NCBI GenBank assembly: GCA_947461435.1
Contig: CANHLE010000028.1
Span: 1 to 35,620, forward strand
Direction: 5' to 3'
Length of the DNA stretch: 35,620 nt
Source: Paracoccaceae bacterium
Lineage (GTDB): Bacteria; Pseudomonadota; Alphaproteobacteria; Rhodobacterales; Rhodobacteraceae
Positions 17,514 through 26,280 of this stretch are shown here, in pieces. The position numbers and the translations under genes were made by a program. The notes beneath the pieces were generated by a model that saw nothing but the letters and a program-made list of their open reading frames with translations, ran no database searches and had not been told where the DNA came from. How positions within the stretch are numbered: the stretch's first letter is position 1; every line of letters starts with the position of its first letter.

Positions 17514-18398
17514 TCAGTTCTCGCCGCCCTTGCGCGGGGGTTTGCCCGCAGCAAGATCCTTGGCCTGCTGAACCCAGTCCTCGCGCGTGGCGCGACCTTT
17601 GAAATCTTCCAGATTCTCGTCCACCCAAGCCACATCCTTGGCCGTCCATGCCGCCATCTGGTCAAAGTGGTAAAAGCCCAGCTTGTGCAACAAGGCCTCC
17701 ATCTTCGGACCAACCCCCTTGATCAGCTTCAGATCGTCCGCCTTGCCGCCGCGCGGCGCGGACAAAGTTGTGGGTTTGGCAGGGGCCTGCGGCGCCGAAA
17801 CTGCGGCACTTGGGGCTTCGGCCTTGGCCTTGGCCGCAGCGGGTTTCGCGGCGGGTTTTGCGTCGGCCTTTGCCACCGGCTTCGCGGCGGCTTTTGCGGC
17901 CGGCTTGGCAGCCGTCCCGGTCACCGCTGCGCCAGCGGCAGCAGGCGCCGCCGCGCCATTCAGCCCCGCGCCTGACCCCGATCCTGATCCATTGGCAGAA
18001 CCCGCCGAAGGCGCGGGCGCCGATGTCAAAAACGATGCGGCAGACCCTTCGGCTGCAGAAGCCTGCGCCGAACGGGTCGGCGCGCCAGACATCTGCCCTG
18101 CCCCGAAAGCCTCGGCACTTGCCGCCTCTGCCCGCGCGCTCAACCGGGCCTGCGCCGCATCAGCCGCCGCCTTGGCAGCCGTCACATCCCCCTCCAGCGC
18201 CGAAATCCGGCTGGCCTGCACGCGGGCGCTTGATTGGCACGCGTCCAGATCGGCCCGCAGACGATCCTGCGCAGCGCTGTCGGCGGCCGAAACAACCCGG
18301 CGGCCCCAGATCAGCCAGCCCACCAGCAGCCCCATCAAGGCCGCCAAGATCAGCAACCCCCAGATTTCCGACAGCAAAAAGCCCCAGCGGTGAAACAT
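17514..18398 (-). CDS. Membrane-anchored protein with Ala/Pro/Lys linker and C-terminal helix-hairpin-helix domain
   Basis: The 294-residue protein has three parts. Residues 8-32 (LLSEIWGLLILAALMGLLVGWLIW) form one membrane helix. Residues about 40-95 are a coiled-coil-like stretch (DRLRADLDACQSSARVQASRISALEGDV). Residues about 110-220 are low-complexity Ala/Pro/Lys/Ser sequence with repeated AAKPAAK units, like bacterial histone H1 tails. The end (DDLKLIKGVGPKMEALLHKLGFYHFDQMAAW) is the helix-hairpin-helix domain often found in predicted 5'-3' exonuclease-like proteins and at the end of NADH dehydrogenase subunit E in alphaproteobacteria. The start has AAGGAG upstream. The role is unknown; the basic linker plus hairpin domain could bind nucleic acid at the membrane. 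Confidence 0.85.
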   Translation of the reverse strand: MFHRWGFLLSEIWGLLILAALMGLLVGWLIWGRRVVSAADSAAQDRLRADLDACQSSARVQASRISALEGDVTAAKAAADAAQARLSARAEAASAEAFGAGQMSGAPTRSAQASAAEGSAASFLTSAPAPSAGSANGSGSGSGAGLNGAAAPAAAGAAVTGTAAKPAAKAAAKPVAKADAKPAAKPAAAKAKAEAPSAAVSAPQAPAKPTTLSAPRGGKADDLKLIKGVGPKMEALLHKLGFYHFDQMAAWTAKDVAWVDENLEDFKGRATREDWVQQAKDLAAGKPPRKGGEN

Positions 18399-18448
18399 CT
18401 TGATACTCCTTACTCAGGGGCCGCACACAGGCGCACCCGGTGTGAACC

Positions 18449-19891
18449 CTATTGCGACCAAACAATCGTGGTGCGCCGGTTTTGCGCGCGTCCCGCCTCG
18501 GTGGCATTGTCCGCGATGGGCACCGTGTCCCCAAACCCTTGCGCCCTCAGCGCGCCCGCCGGAACGCCGCGCGCAATCAACTCTTTGCGCACCGCAACCG
18601 CCCGGCGCTGCGACAGGCCCAGATTGTCGGCCACATTCCCCTGACTGTCGGTATGGCCGCCGATTTCGGCCTTCAGGCCCACCTCTTCGGCACAGCGCAC
18701 AATGTAAGACCCCAAGGTGTTGATCACCGCCACGGCAGTGCCGTCCAGGGCGTCAGAGCCCGATTGAAATTCAATCCGCGCGCCGTTCAGCACCGCGTCC
18801 ACACTGCGCTGGCAGCCCGCATGGCTCAGGTCAAACTGCGGCACCTCCAGCCAGAACCCCCCCATGAACCTTTGGGTCAATCCCGTCGCGGCATTGACGC
18901 GCACCGCCCCGTTTTCACGCGCCGCGTCATCAGACGCGACCACCACCTCAAAGCCCGGCATCGCCCCGGCAAGACCCGATTGCAACGCGGCCGCATCAAG
19001 ACCCGCCGACGCCGTGGCGTCGATCATCGGCCCCTGCGGGCGCATGCTGACGGTCAGGCGTTCAAACTGGCCCATCATCCCCTTCAAACCGGAAAAGACG
19101 GCCACATCGCCCGCCTCGCCCAAAAGGCCCTGTGTGGCATCGCTGATGATGGCCGGAAGACCCACGGTCAGGGCCAGCGCCCCCACATCCAGCCCGGGCG
19201 GCAATTTACCCGACAACCGCGCGCCTTCTGTGGCCGAATAGACCAGATCATAAGCGGCCGGCGTGCCATCATCCAACAAGGTCAGATCCACTTGGGCAGA
19301 CCCGGCGGGCAAACCTGCCAGCGCCGCTTGAACGGCCGCCGCCTGATCGGGCCCCAGAACTTCGCCGCGCAGCGTCAAGGCACCATCGCTCAGCGTCAGG
19401 CCGCCGTGGGTCATGGGGCCCAGCGCCGCCAGCCCGGCCTTGGCCAGATCGGCCCACCCCGCCGGGGCCCCCGCCGCAAGGGTCAATCCCGCCGCCGCAT
19501 CGCCCAAAATCGCCGCCAGATCGGCGCGCGCCGCCTCGGTGTTGACAAACCCGCTGCCGCTCAGCGCCCCGTCCGGCGCCTTGTCGGCCTGCAAGGTAAA
19601 GGGGCTGACGGTTTCCAGCACCGTCACGTCCTGCGTGATCACCCTCTGCCCCGGCACGGCCATCAGGGCCGCCATGATCCGGTCGCGCTCCGCGTCGCCA
19701 TCCAGCGTGCCCGTCACATGAATGTCGCGGCCCGATACCTCGGCCTGTGCCCCATGCACAGAACCGGCCATCACCTGCGCCGCGGCCGCCATGATTTTTT
19801 GCTGCATCTGCGGGGCGTGCACGGATCTTGCCCAAAGACCCAGAACCAGAACACCCAAAGCCAGAACCAATATGCCGGCAGATTTCCGCAC
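18449..19891 (-). CDS. OmpA-family protein with BON-like N-terminal repeats
   Basis: The 480-residue envelope protein has an N-terminal hydrophobic segment (GILVLALGVLVLGLWA) that is a signal anchor or signal peptide. Residues about 45-95 (AEVSGRDIHVTGTLDGDAERDRIMAAL) resemble a BON domain, and a weaker second copy starts near residue 165 (GGLTLSDGALTLRGEVLG). The C-terminal OmpA domain (about 365-480) has IEFQSGSDALDGTA, IGGHTDSQGNVADNLGLSQRRA and AQNRRTTIVWS, and should bind peptidoglycan non-covalently. The GTG start at 19891 is supported by GGTGAGG seven nt upstream. It lies 50 nt upstream of the helix-hairpin-helix gene on the same strand. Confidence 0.88.
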   Translation of the reverse strand: MRKSAGILVLALGVLVLGLWARSVHAPQMQQKIMAAAAQVMAGSVHGAQAEVSGRDIHVTGTLDGDAERDRIMAALMAVPGQRVITQDVTVLETVSPFTLQADKAPDGALSGSGFVNTEAARADLAAILGDAAAGLTLAAGAPAGWADLAKAGLAALGPMTHGGLTLSDGALTLRGEVLGPDQAAAVQAALAGLPAGSAQVDLTLLDDGTPAAYDLVYSATEGARLSGKLPPGLDVGALALTVGLPAIISDATQGLLGEAGDVAVFSGLKGMMGQFERLTVSMRPQGPMIDATASAGLDAAALQSGLAGAMPGFEVVVASDDAARENGAVRVNAATGLTQRFMGGFWLEVPQFDLSHAGCQRSVDAVLNGARIEFQSGSDALDGTAVAVINTLGSYIVRCAEEVGLKAEIGGHTDSQGNVADNLGLSQRRAVAVRKELIARGVPAGALRAQGFGDTVPIADNATEAGRAQNRRTTIVWSQ

Positions 19892-19994
19892 AATAATACC
19901 TCACCGAAAAATAACTTGCGAAATGCTTAACGGGCGCATCGGGGCGATCAAGGAAAAGTTTTGCAATCTGGCCGGGAAAATCGAAAATCAGGCG

Positions 19995-21485
19995 CTAAAG
20001 ATAGGCCTTGGCCCAAGAGGCAATGACCTGCCCCTGCATCCGCCTTGCCCGCTTGACCCAAGGCCCAGCCCCTTCGGGATCTTCGCGCAGATCCACGGGC
20101 ACCGCCTCGCGGCGCGGCACATCGCCCGAAAACATCGCAAAGGTCAGCGCCTGATCTTGGGCATCGCGCACATAGCCCGCCAAGGCCGAGACAAAATTCA
20201 TCGTCCCGCTCTTGGCGTGAACCCGGGTTGCGGCGGCCTTTTGTTCGGCGCCGTCGGTATCGGCCAACCCGGTTTCGCGCATCAGGTTTTCCAAAAGCCC
20301 GCCGTGCCGCTGCCCCTTGGCCCGCTGGAGCAGGGCCAGCATGTCCCGCGCCGTCACTCGGTTGGCCGAATTCAGACCGCTGTGATCGTGCAGGCTGATC
20401 CCCACCCCCAACTCGCGCCGCGCCCAAACCGTCATCGCCGCGCCAGACCCCTCCAGAGTGCCCGCTTGGCTGGCGGTCAGGCCCACGACCTCGGCCGTCA
20501 GGTTCGTGGAATAGCGCAGCATATCCTTCAGCACCGCCGCCAGCGCATCCCCCCGATGCGCCACGATCTCGCGCGCGCCCTCGGGCAGATCGCGCAGCCG
20601 TGTCGGCTTTGGCAACGCGATCCCCTGCGCGCGGGCCAGTGCCGCAAAAGCCTCCCCCACATAGGCGGAAGGATCGCGCACCGGAATCCAGCGGCTTCCT
20701 GCGTCATTCAACGCGGTCTGCGCCACCGTCCAAAGGTCTCGGTCATCGGCGCGCTGATAGGTGAAGATCGGCAGATCCCGCGCGGCGATGGTCACCTGCG
20801 CCGTGCTGACGGGGGGGCGAAACCGCTCGCCCCGCGCGTCCAGCGCCGTGGTCCAGCCAGATCCGGCCTTGGCCCATTCAAAATGCACCCGGTTATAGTT
20901 CAAGATCAGCCCCGACAGCGCCGGATTATAACCAACCTGCTCGGGCTGATCGCGCACCAGCCTTTCGCGGTAAGGAACAGCGCCGTCCACCAACACAAAA
21001 CGCCCCGTCACCTGCCGCAATCCCGTCGCCGCCAGCGCCGCCACAAGATCACCCAACTGATCACTGTCCAGGTTCGGATCGCCCCCCCCCACCAGCACCA
21101 GATCGCCGTCAAGCCGGCCCTTGGTGACTGGTCCGATGCGCATCACGCGAGTTTCAAACCGATGCTCGGGGCCCAGTTTTTCAAGGGCGTACAGCGTCGT
21201 CACAACCTTGGCGACCGACGCCGGCGGCATCGCGGTATCCGCATGGCGTTCGGCCAGCAGCGCCGTCTCCCCCAGACGGGCCACGGCAAAGCTGACCTCG
21301 CCGCCCAGCTTCGCCGCCCGGATCAGCGCCTCGGCCTGCGCGCCGCTGCCCCGCTCCGGCCGGGGCTGCGGCCGCAGCGAGGTGAGCGGCGCCAGACCGT
21401 CAAGCGCGGCCGTCTCTTGCCCCCACAAGGGCCGCGCCGCCGCGCCCAAAAGCCCCGCCATTACAGCACGCCGCGTCAGGGTCAT
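19995..21485 (-). CDS. dacB: D-alanyl-D-alanine carboxypeptidase / endopeptidase (PBP4 family, peptidase S13)
   Basis: The 496-residue periplasmic penicillin-binding protein trims or cleaves peptidoglycan cross-links. It begins [22 protein letters not shown], which looks like a secretion signal with a twin arginine. The S13 active-site motifs are present: SxxK in [15 protein letters not shown], SxN in [12 protein letters not shown], and K-S-G in [17 protein letters not shown]. The insertion typical of the family lies between SxxK and SxN, including [18 protein letters not shown]. Its ATG overlaps the nadD stop (ATGA), so the two are coupled. The usual alphaproteobacterial partners of nadD (rsfS, rlmH) are not seen here. 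Confidence 0.93.
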   Translation of the reverse strand: MTLTRRAVMAGLLGAAARPLWGQETAALDGLAPLTSLRPQPRPERGSGAQAEALIRAAKLGGEVSFAVARLGETALLAERHADTAMPPASVAKVVTTLYALEKLGPEHRFETRVMRIGPVTKGRLDGDLVLVGGGDPNLDSDQLGDLVAALAATGLRQVTGRFVLVDGAVPYRERLVRDQPEQVGYNPALSGLILNYNRVHFEWAKAGSGWTTALDARGERFRPPVSTAQVTIAARDLPIFTYQRADDRDLWTVAQTALNDAGSRWIPVRDPSAYVGEAFAALARAQGIALPKPTRLRDLPEGAREIVAHRGDALAAVLKDMLRYSTNLTAEVVGLTASQAGTLEGSGAAMTVWARRELGVGISLHDHSGLNSANRVTARDMLALLQRAKGQRHGGLLENLMRETGLADTDGAEQKAAATRVHAKSGTMNFVSALAGYVRDAQDQALTFAMFSGDVPRREAVPVDLREDPEGAGPWVKRARRMQGQVIASWAKAYL

Positions 21486-22090
21486 GTCGGCGCTCCTGTC
21501 GTCCATTCCCCCTTGGCCCGAATGGCCGACGAGGACGCCCCGTTCAAAGGCAGGTTCACAAACACCCAGGCGGGCGCCGAGGTCCAGCGCAGGTTTTCGC
21601 CCCGCCCCACGCGCTTTTCGCGGTAAATCCGGGCCGCCACGCTGGTGCGCGCCGCCACGCCAGACCCCGGACGCGCCAGAACTCCCACGGGAACCGCGTT
21701 CAGGATCGTGCGCCAGCGCCCCCATTTGTGAAACTGCACAAGGTTATCGGCCCCCATCAACCACACAAAGGTAACCCCCGGGTAAAGTGCCTTCAGCCGC
21801 TGCACCGTATCGGCCGTCCGCACGGTGCCCAGCTTGGTTTCCAGCTCGGTGATCTTCACCCGCGGGTCGCGCATCACAAACCGCGCCCGCGCCAGACGCT
21901 CGGCCATCGGGGCCGGCTGGCGCGCTTTCAGCGGATTGGCCGGCGTGACCAGCCACCAGACCTGATCCAGCCCCATCCGTTTCAGCGCCTCATGCGTGAT
22001 ATGCACATGGCCCTCATGCGCCGGATCAAACGATCCGCCCAAAAGGCCGATGACCATGCCCTTCGTCGCAATGGGAAACCCTTGGCGCAT
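21482..22090 (-). CDS. nadD: Nicotinate-nucleotide adenylyltransferase
   Basis: NadD joins nicotinate mononucleotide with ATP in NAD biosynthesis. The 202-residue protein has the nucleotidyltransferase motif [17 protein letters not shown] near residues 14-30 (the H-x-G-H), the loop [17 protein letters not shown], the core [16 protein letters not shown], and the terminal ISSS-like [15 protein letters not shown]. The start at 22090 gives [11 protein letters not shown], a lead familiar from Rhodobacteraceae NadD; an internal ATG 11 codons later would also be possible. It is divergent from ettA with 96 nt between them. Confidence 0.94.
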   Translation of the reverse strand: MRQGFPIATKGMVIGLLGGSFDPAHEGHVHITHEALKRMGLDQVWWLVTPANPLKARQPAPMAERLARARFVMRDPRVKITELETKLGTVRTADTVQRLKALYPGVTFVWLMGADNLVQFHKWGRWRTILNAVPVGVLARPGSGVAARTSVAARIYREKRVGRGENLRWTSAPAWVFVNLPLNGASSSAIRAKGEWTTGAPT

Positions 22091-22186
22091 ACAGCCCCTC
22101 CACCCGGCTTGATTGCCCCGCCGCCGTTGCCCTTGTCCACAACAATCGCTACATGGGGGCGAACCCGTCTTTGCAGGAGATTCCCC

Positions 22187-23842
22187 ATGGCCAGCTATCA
22201 GTATGTCTACCACATGGAAGGCGTGTCCAAGACCTATCCCGGCGGCAAGAAGTGCTTTGAGAACATCCACCTGAACTTTCTGCCCGGCGTCAAGATCGGT
22301 GTTGTGGGCGTGAACGGGTCGGGCAAATCGACCCTGCTCAAGATCATGGCCGGCATGGACACCGATTTCAAAGGCGAGGCTTGGGCCGCCAAGGGGGCCA
22401 AAGTTGGGTATCTGGCCCAAGAACCCCATCTTGATCCCGCGCTCGACGTGAAGGGCAATGTCATGCTGGGCGTGGCCAAGCAGACCGCCATTTTGGACCG
22501 CTACAACGAACTGGCCATGAATTACACGGACGAGACCGCCGACGAGATGGCCCAACTGCAAGACCAGATCGACGCGCAAAACCTGTGGGAACTTGAAGCC
22601 TCGGTTGGCGTCGCCATGGATGCCCTGCGCTGCCCGCCCGATGATGCCGATGTGGAATCGCTCTCCGGCGGGGAACGCCGCCGCGTCGCCCTGTGCAAAC
22701 TGCTGCTCGAAGCCCCCGACATGCTGCTGCTGGACGAACCGACAAACCACCTCGACGCCGAATCCATCGCTTGGCTGCAAAAGCACCTGATCGCCTACAA
22801 GGGCACGATCCTGATCGTCACCCACGATCGGTATTTCCTTGATGACATCACCTCGTGGATCCTCGAACTCGACCGCGGCCGCGGCATTCCCTACGAAGGC
22901 AACTATTCGGCCTGGCTTGAGCAAAAGGCCAAGCGGATGATGCAAGAAGCCCGCGAAGACAAATCCAAGCAGAAAGCCTTGGAAAAAGAACTGGAATGGA
23001 TCCGGTCCGGTGCCAAGGCCCGCCAATCCAAGGGCAAGGCCCGTCTGGCCCGCTACAACGAAATGGCCGGACAAACCGTGCTGGAACGCGCCTCCTCGGC
23101 GCAGATCATCATTCCCAACGGCGAACGCTTGGGATCCAAGGTCATCGAAGTTGTCGGCCTGAAAAAGCACATGGGCGACAAGCTGTTGATCGAAAACCTG
23201 TCCTTCACCGTGCCGCCGGGGGCCATCGTGGGCGTGATCGGCCCCAATGGCGCGGGCAAATCCACCTTGTTCCGCATGCTGACCGGCTCCGAAACCCCGG
23301 ACGAGGGCGAAATCACCTTGGGCACCACGGTGCAACTGGCCTATGTGGATCAGTCGCGCGATGCGCTGGACCCGAACAAGAACGTCTGGGAAGAGATTTC
23401 GGGCGGCTCAGAAGTGATTCAATTGGGCGACATGCAGATGAACAGCCGCGTTTACACCGGGGCGTTCAACTTCAAGGGCACGGACCAGCAGAAAAAAGTC
23501 GGGCTTCTGTCGGGCGGGGAACGCAACCGCGTGCACATGGCAAAACTGCTGCGCTCGGGCGGCAACGTGCTGCTCCTCGACGAGCCGACGAACGATCTGG
23601 ACGTGGAAACGCTGCAGGCGCTTGAATCCGCCATCGAAGAATTCGCCGGCTGCGCCATCATCATCAGCCACGACCGTTTCTTCCTTGACCGTCTGTGCAC
23701 CCATATGCTCGCCTTTGAAGGCGACGCCCATGTCGAATGGTTCGAAGGCAACTTCGAAGCCTACGAACAGGATAAAATCCGCCGTCTGGGGCCAGATGCT
23801 CTGGAGCCGAAGCGGGCGAAGTATAAGCGGTTTAGTAGGTAA
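22187..23842 (+). CDS. ettA: ABC-F protein, energy-dependent translational throttle EttA
   Basis: EttA is a cytosolic ABC-F ATPase that binds the ribosomal E site and gates the first elongation step according to ATP level. The 551 residues hold two ABC domains: Walker [10 protein letters not shown] at 41-49 and GPNGAGKST in the second half, signatures [13 protein letters not shown] and [13 protein letters not shown], and Walker [14 protein letters not shown] and [13 protein letters not shown]. Between them is the charged interdomain linker ([26 protein letters not shown]), which contacts tRNA. The length and the end KYKRFSR match EttA rather than other ABC-F types. AGGAG lies 7 nt before the ATG. 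Confidence 0.95.
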   Translation: MASYQYVYHMEGVSKTYPGGKKCFENIHLNFLPGVKIGVVGVNGSGKSTLLKIMAGMDTDFKGEAWAAKGAKVGYLAQEPHLDPALDVKGNVMLGVAKQTAILDRYNELAMNYTDETADEMAQLQDQIDAQNLWELEASVGVAMDALRCPPDDADVESLSGGERRRVALCKLLLEAPDMLLLDEPTNHLDAESIAWLQKHLIAYKGTILIVTHDRYFLDDITSWILELDRGRGIPYEGNYSAWLEQKAKRMMQEAREDKSKQKALEKELEWIRSGAKARQSKGKARLARYNEMAGQTVLERASSAQIIIPNGERLGSKVIEVVGLKKHMGDKLLIENLSFTVPPGAIVGVIGPNGAGKSTLFRMLTGSETPDEGEITLGTTVQLAYVDQSRDALDPNKNVWEEISGGSEVIQLGDMQMNSRVYTGAFNFKGTDQQKKVGLLSGGERNRVHMAKLLRSGGNVLLLDEPTNDLDVETLQALESAIEEFAGCAIIISHDRFFLDRLCTHMLAFEGDAHVEWFEGNFEAYEQDKIRRLGPDALEPKRAKYKRFSR

Positions 23843-23852
23843 GGGGGCTTAG

Positions 23853-24152
23853 GTGAAAATAGCCCTTTGCATCGCACTGTGGTTGGGCGCTGCCTCTCCT
23901 GTGACGGCGCAAGACGATGAGACGACACGTCTGCTTGAGGATGTTGTAGCCCTCGATACGAGTTGTCGTGGCGGTTCAGGCAACTCAGAGGAGACTTGGA
24001 AGGCCTGCGGCGCTCGCGACTATGTCAGTTATCTTTTGTCCGAACGCGGGTACTGCTTTGGAAAAGAAGATCAGGCCGGTTTCGAGATGGAATGGCATGC
24101 TTGCACGGGCAATTCGTTCATAAGCAGCAAGCCCGATTTCGCCAGCCCCTAA
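23853..24152 (+). CDS. Small secreted cysteine-containing protein of unknown function
   Basis: The 99-residue protein has a signal peptide (MKIALCIALWLGAASPVTA) with a likely cut before QDDE. The mature part contains four cysteines in the pattern SCRGGSGNS, KACGARD, GYCFGKEDQAGFEMEWHAC, which would allow two disulfides in the periplasm. I recall this CRGGSG...GWCYGK-type pattern in uncharacterised alphaproteobacterial proteins but know no function. The GTG start at 23853 follows a G-rich stretch and lies 10 nt after the ettA stop, so it may ride on the ettA transcript. Base composition is less GC-rich than the neighbours in its first half. Confidence 0.78.
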   Translation: MKIALCIALWLGAASPVTAQDDETTRLLEDVVALDTSCRGGSGNSEETWKACGARDYVSYLLSERGYCFGKEDQAGFEMEWHACTGNSFISSKPDFASP

Positions 24153-24157
24153 GGGGC

Positions 24158-24178
24158 GGGGGGCATCCCTTGCCCCCC
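24158..24178 (+). terminator. GC-rich hairpin after ettA and the small secreted gene
   Basis: GGGGGGCA and TGCCCCCC form an 8-bp stem around a 5-nt loop starting 6 nt after the stop. It suits a terminator for the ettA transcript, but no T-run follows. Confidence 0.5.
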
Positions 24179-24201
24179 ATCCCCACACAGGACCGCGCCC
24201 G

Positions 24202-24305
24202 ACCTCGGGAAGGCGCGCCGCCGCTCGTTCTAGACAGTTTATCTCTCAACCCCTCCCACAGAATTTCTGCTGGCAACCGTTGCAATGCGCCCTCCCGGGG
24301 GGAGG
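24202..24305. repeat. Diverged direct repeat, copy 1
   Basis: This copy begins ACCTCGG, includes CTCGTTCTAGACAGTTTATC, then TTCTGCTGGCAACCGTTGC, and ends in a GC-rich inverted repeat (CCTCCC / GGGAGG with outer GCGCCC / GGGCGC). It aligns with the copy starting at 24411: the first 46 positions match at 36 without gaps, followed by small indels. Confidence 0.65.
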
Positions 24306-24410
24306 TCGGGCGCGGCCCGGCGGCGCTAAAGCGCCTTTATTCCGGGCCAAGGGGGGTGATTGTGGCAAGCGCTCTGTCCGATCCGGCCCGCGCGGGCGGC
24401 GCTCCCCCCA

Positions 24411-24503
24411 ACCTCGGCAGGACGCGCCGACACTCGGTCTAGGCCGTTAATCCCTCGCCCTGACGTTCTGCGGGAACTGTTGCAAACGCGCGCCCCCGGG
24501 GGC
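24411..24503. repeat. Diverged direct repeat, copy 2
   Basis: The second copy begins ACCTCGG, includes CTCGGTCTAGGCCGTTAATC, then TTCTGCGGGAACTGTTGC, and ends in the perfect palindrome GCCCCCGGGGGC (24492-24503). The order of conserved blocks is the same as in copy 1, about 210 nt upstream. Confidence 0.65.
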
Positions 24504-24764
24504 GGCTGGCCCCGAGGGTTCCGAGGGCAAGGGCAAACCGCAGGCCGTAAGGTGGGGGTTCTTCGCCAAGGTGTTGCACCTCGTCCAAGCCAAGCACTTC
24601 CCCCATCCCTCGCCAAATTTGATTTCAATCGACTGCGGCCTTCGGCGTTCCGTCTCCAGCCGTTGGACCGAAAGCAAGCCGCAGCAGCCTGCGTCGACAT
24701 CGACAAAGGGAACCAAACCCAAAGCGCCGCGTTGATCATGACACGTCACCCAAAGGAGACTGCC

Positions 24765-24842
24765 ATGAAAGGCATCATCGCTTACGTCCTCGGAGTTCCG
24801 CTGCTTGTGATCGTCCTTCTTTATCTGACCGACGTGTTCTGA
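24765..24842 (+). CDS. 25-residue single-helix membrane peptide
   Basis: A 25-codon frame (MKGIIAYVLGVPLLVIVLLYL then TDVF) is almost entirely one hydrophobic helix with a short positively charged start, so it should sit in the inner membrane. Support for a real gene is the strong ribosome site AAAGGAG ending 6 nt before the ATG and the clean membrane-helix composition. An in-frame ATG 27 nt upstream lacks such a site. I do not know a function. Peptides of this type can be regulators of membrane complexes, but nothing here shows a partner. Confidence 0.6.
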   Translation: MKGIIAYVLGVPLLVIVLLYLTDVF

Positions 24843-24944
24843 CGGGCCGTGCGCCCACCGCCGCCAGTCTTAACAATCGGTTAAATTCGAAGACTAACGA
24901 GCTGACTTCAAAAGATAAAATAAATGTCCCGACTCGGGACGCCC

Positions 24945-25967
24945 CTAATAACCGTACTGGCACAGCTTGGCCCGGATCGGCTTGCGGGCCACAAAATCCT
25001 TTTCGGCGAACTGGCCCACATCCAGCATCGTCTCGTCCCAAACGATGCTGCCCGGATTGCAGAAATTGAAGTATTTGGCGCCCTCGATGCGGATGCCCAC
25101 CTTGCCCCGCTCCGGATCAATCGCCCATCCCAGCGAATTGGAGGACGGCACCCCCCGCACCCCATCACAGACCGTGTCGCGGCACCGTGTCCCCCGCAAG
25201 GTGATGCCCCCCGCCCCCGTGCCCCAGATGCCGAAACACCCGTTGCCCTGCCGGACCCCGTCCACATCTTCAACCAGCACGTCGCTGCTCCCCACATCAA
25301 TCAGAACACCATCCCCCGTCGGGGCGTTGTTCCCGTCCAGCAGCCCGCGCTGGATGATCACATTCTTGGATTTGTAGACATTCACGTTATCCTCCGGCCA
25401 GGATTTCGTCAGCGAGGTCTCGTTGGAAAAATCGGTCAGCCGGGCATTGTTGGATTTATCCCACTGCACCAGCTGCCCCCGCGGAAAAGGACCGCGCTGA
25501 TCATGCCCCTCGATCGTCGAAAGACGGCTGCCCGGGCATTGCAGTAAAAAGATCCCCGATGATCCCCCCGTCAACCGGGCATTGGTCACGGTCAGGTTGG
25601 CGCTATCATAGCAATCAATGTTGTTTTCCTGATAGCTGCGGTTCGCCCCCTTCGCGGGCCCACCGGTATGGATGATATCCACACCCGAAATGGTGGTGTT
25701 CGCCGCCCCTTGAAGACGGATTCCCGGACCGGCAGAATGGCGGATGATCACATTCTTGATCGTCACCCCACTTTTGCCGTTCACATCAATGCCCGGTCCC
25801 TTATCAGCAGTGATCACAAGATTCTGGATCTTCTGGTTGTTCTTTGTTGCCACAATCGGCCCCGAGGCTGTGTAAGGCACACAAGACTGGGCCCCCAAAG
25901 GCTGCGCCAGCAGACCGGCCCAAAGAAACAGACAGGCGGCGGAAAAGAACTTTGACACGGCGGACAT
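24945..25967 (-). CDS. Secreted right-handed parallel beta-helix protein
   Basis: The 340-residue protein has a signal peptide (MSAVSKFFSAACLFLWAGLLAQ, likely cut after GAQ). The mature part shows repeated short strands of the PbH1 type: IQNLVITADKGPGIDVNG, VTIKNVIIRHSAGPGIRLQG, NTTISGVDIIHTGG, LTVTNARLTGGSSGIFL, VIIQRGLLDGNN, VLVEDVDGVRQGNGC, ITLRGTRCRD. This fold occurs in polysaccharide lyases, NosD-like proteins and carbohydrate epimerases. No specific catalytic set could be picked out. Several Cys pairs fit an exported protein. The ATG at 25967 has AAGGA 8 nt upstream; a TTG nine codons earlier would disturb the signal peptide. Confidence 0.85.
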   Translation of the reverse strand: MSAVSKFFSAACLFLWAGLLAQPLGAQSCVPYTASGPIVATKNNQKIQNLVITADKGPGIDVNGKSGVTIKNVIIRHSAGPGIRLQGAANTTISGVDIIHTGGPAKGANRSYQENNIDCYDSANLTVTNARLTGGSSGIFLLQCPGSRLSTIEGHDQRGPFPRGQLVQWDKSNNARLTDFSNETSLTKSWPEDNVNVYKSKNVIIQRGLLDGNNAPTGDGVLIDVGSSDVLVEDVDGVRQGNGCFGIWGTGAGGITLRGTRCRDTVCDGVRGVPSSNSLGWAIDPERGKVGIRIEGAKYFNFCNPGSIVWDETMLDVGQFAEKDFVARKPIRAKLCQYGY

Positions 25968-26280
25968 CAGACCAATCCTTGCGCACTCATACAAAGATCA
26001 CCCTGCCGAATGTCGGGCCCGTTGCCAAGATAAACTGTGCCTGATCGCACCAACGGCAAGCGCCGCCGGTTGGCCCGGCGGCCCGCCGAAAGATCAGTGC
26101 CATATCAGATCTCCTCGCGGTCAAACGCACCACGAAGCGTCGCAGGATCAACCGGGCCCACCCGGTCCTGCGGATCTTACAGGGCGGCGCGCGCCTCGTG
26201 GGGAAAGGCTCTGCCCTTTCCTTTGCGGACATTAGGGCCCCAGGGCCCACGATCGCCGATGTTGCCACATCGGGATGCCC
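25968..26280. other. 313-nt intergenic region with one hairpin
   Basis: Between the beta-helix gene and the yciA stop I see only the possible 38-codon frame, a 7-bp hairpin (GGAAAGG / CCTTTCC, 26202-26221) and a doubled GGGCCC (26235-26248). The hairpin lies about 60 nt beyond the yciA stop and could end the leftward transcript, though no T-run follows on that strand. The promoter of the beta-helix gene should also be here but was not identified. Confidence 0.4.
25987..26103 (-). CDS. Possible 38-residue leader or small protein upstream of the beta-helix gene
   Basis: The frame starts at an ATG with a very good ribosome site (GAGGAG, 7-nt spacing) and ends 19 nt before the beta-helix start. 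The peptide is MALIFRRAAG followed by a GGACRWCDQ segment with a C-x-x-C pair and a hydrophobic end (PTFGRVIFV). No family is recognised. It may be a leader peptide or simply a chance frame with a good site. Confidence 0.35.
   Translation of the reverse strand: MALIFRRAAGPTGGACRWCDQAQFILATGPTFGRVIFV

Larger units (their letters stand above)
24153..24764. other. 612-nt gap without a convincing protein gene
   Basis: Apart from the terminal hairpin of the previous gene and two diverged repeat copies, I see no gene with a good start, codon pattern and ribosome site. Open frames on both strands (for example plus-strand 24360-24842 and minus-strand 24447-24749) translate to Arg/Pro/Gly-rich sequence typical of chance frames in GC-rich DNA. 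The last 150 nt presumably contain the promoter and leader for the 25-residue membrane peptide. No rRNA, tRNA, RNase P, SRP or tmRNA signature was found. Confidence 0.6.

Noticed and set aside
17820-18000. Repetitive GC-rich DNA that looks like a tandem repeat
   Set aside because: The repetition is explained by Ala/Pro/Lys codons of the low-complexity linker. Unit length and sequence vary at the DNA level.
18452-21626. Long plus-strand open frames of 492 and 634 codons
   Set aside because: They lie opposite the OmpA-family and D-Ala-D-Ala carboxypeptidase genes, are Arg/Gln/His-rich, and show no domain pattern.
22091-23335. Minus-strand extension of the nadD frame through ettA
   Set aside because: The frame is open but antisense to ettA. 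NadD has a proper start at 22090, and the extra sequence has no family resemblance.
24447-24749. Minus-strand 100-codon frame in the intergenic region
   Set aside because: There is no good ribosome site, the composition is Arg/Pro/Gly-rich, and it overlaps the repeat copy and the leader of the small membrane peptide. It is better explained as non-coding.
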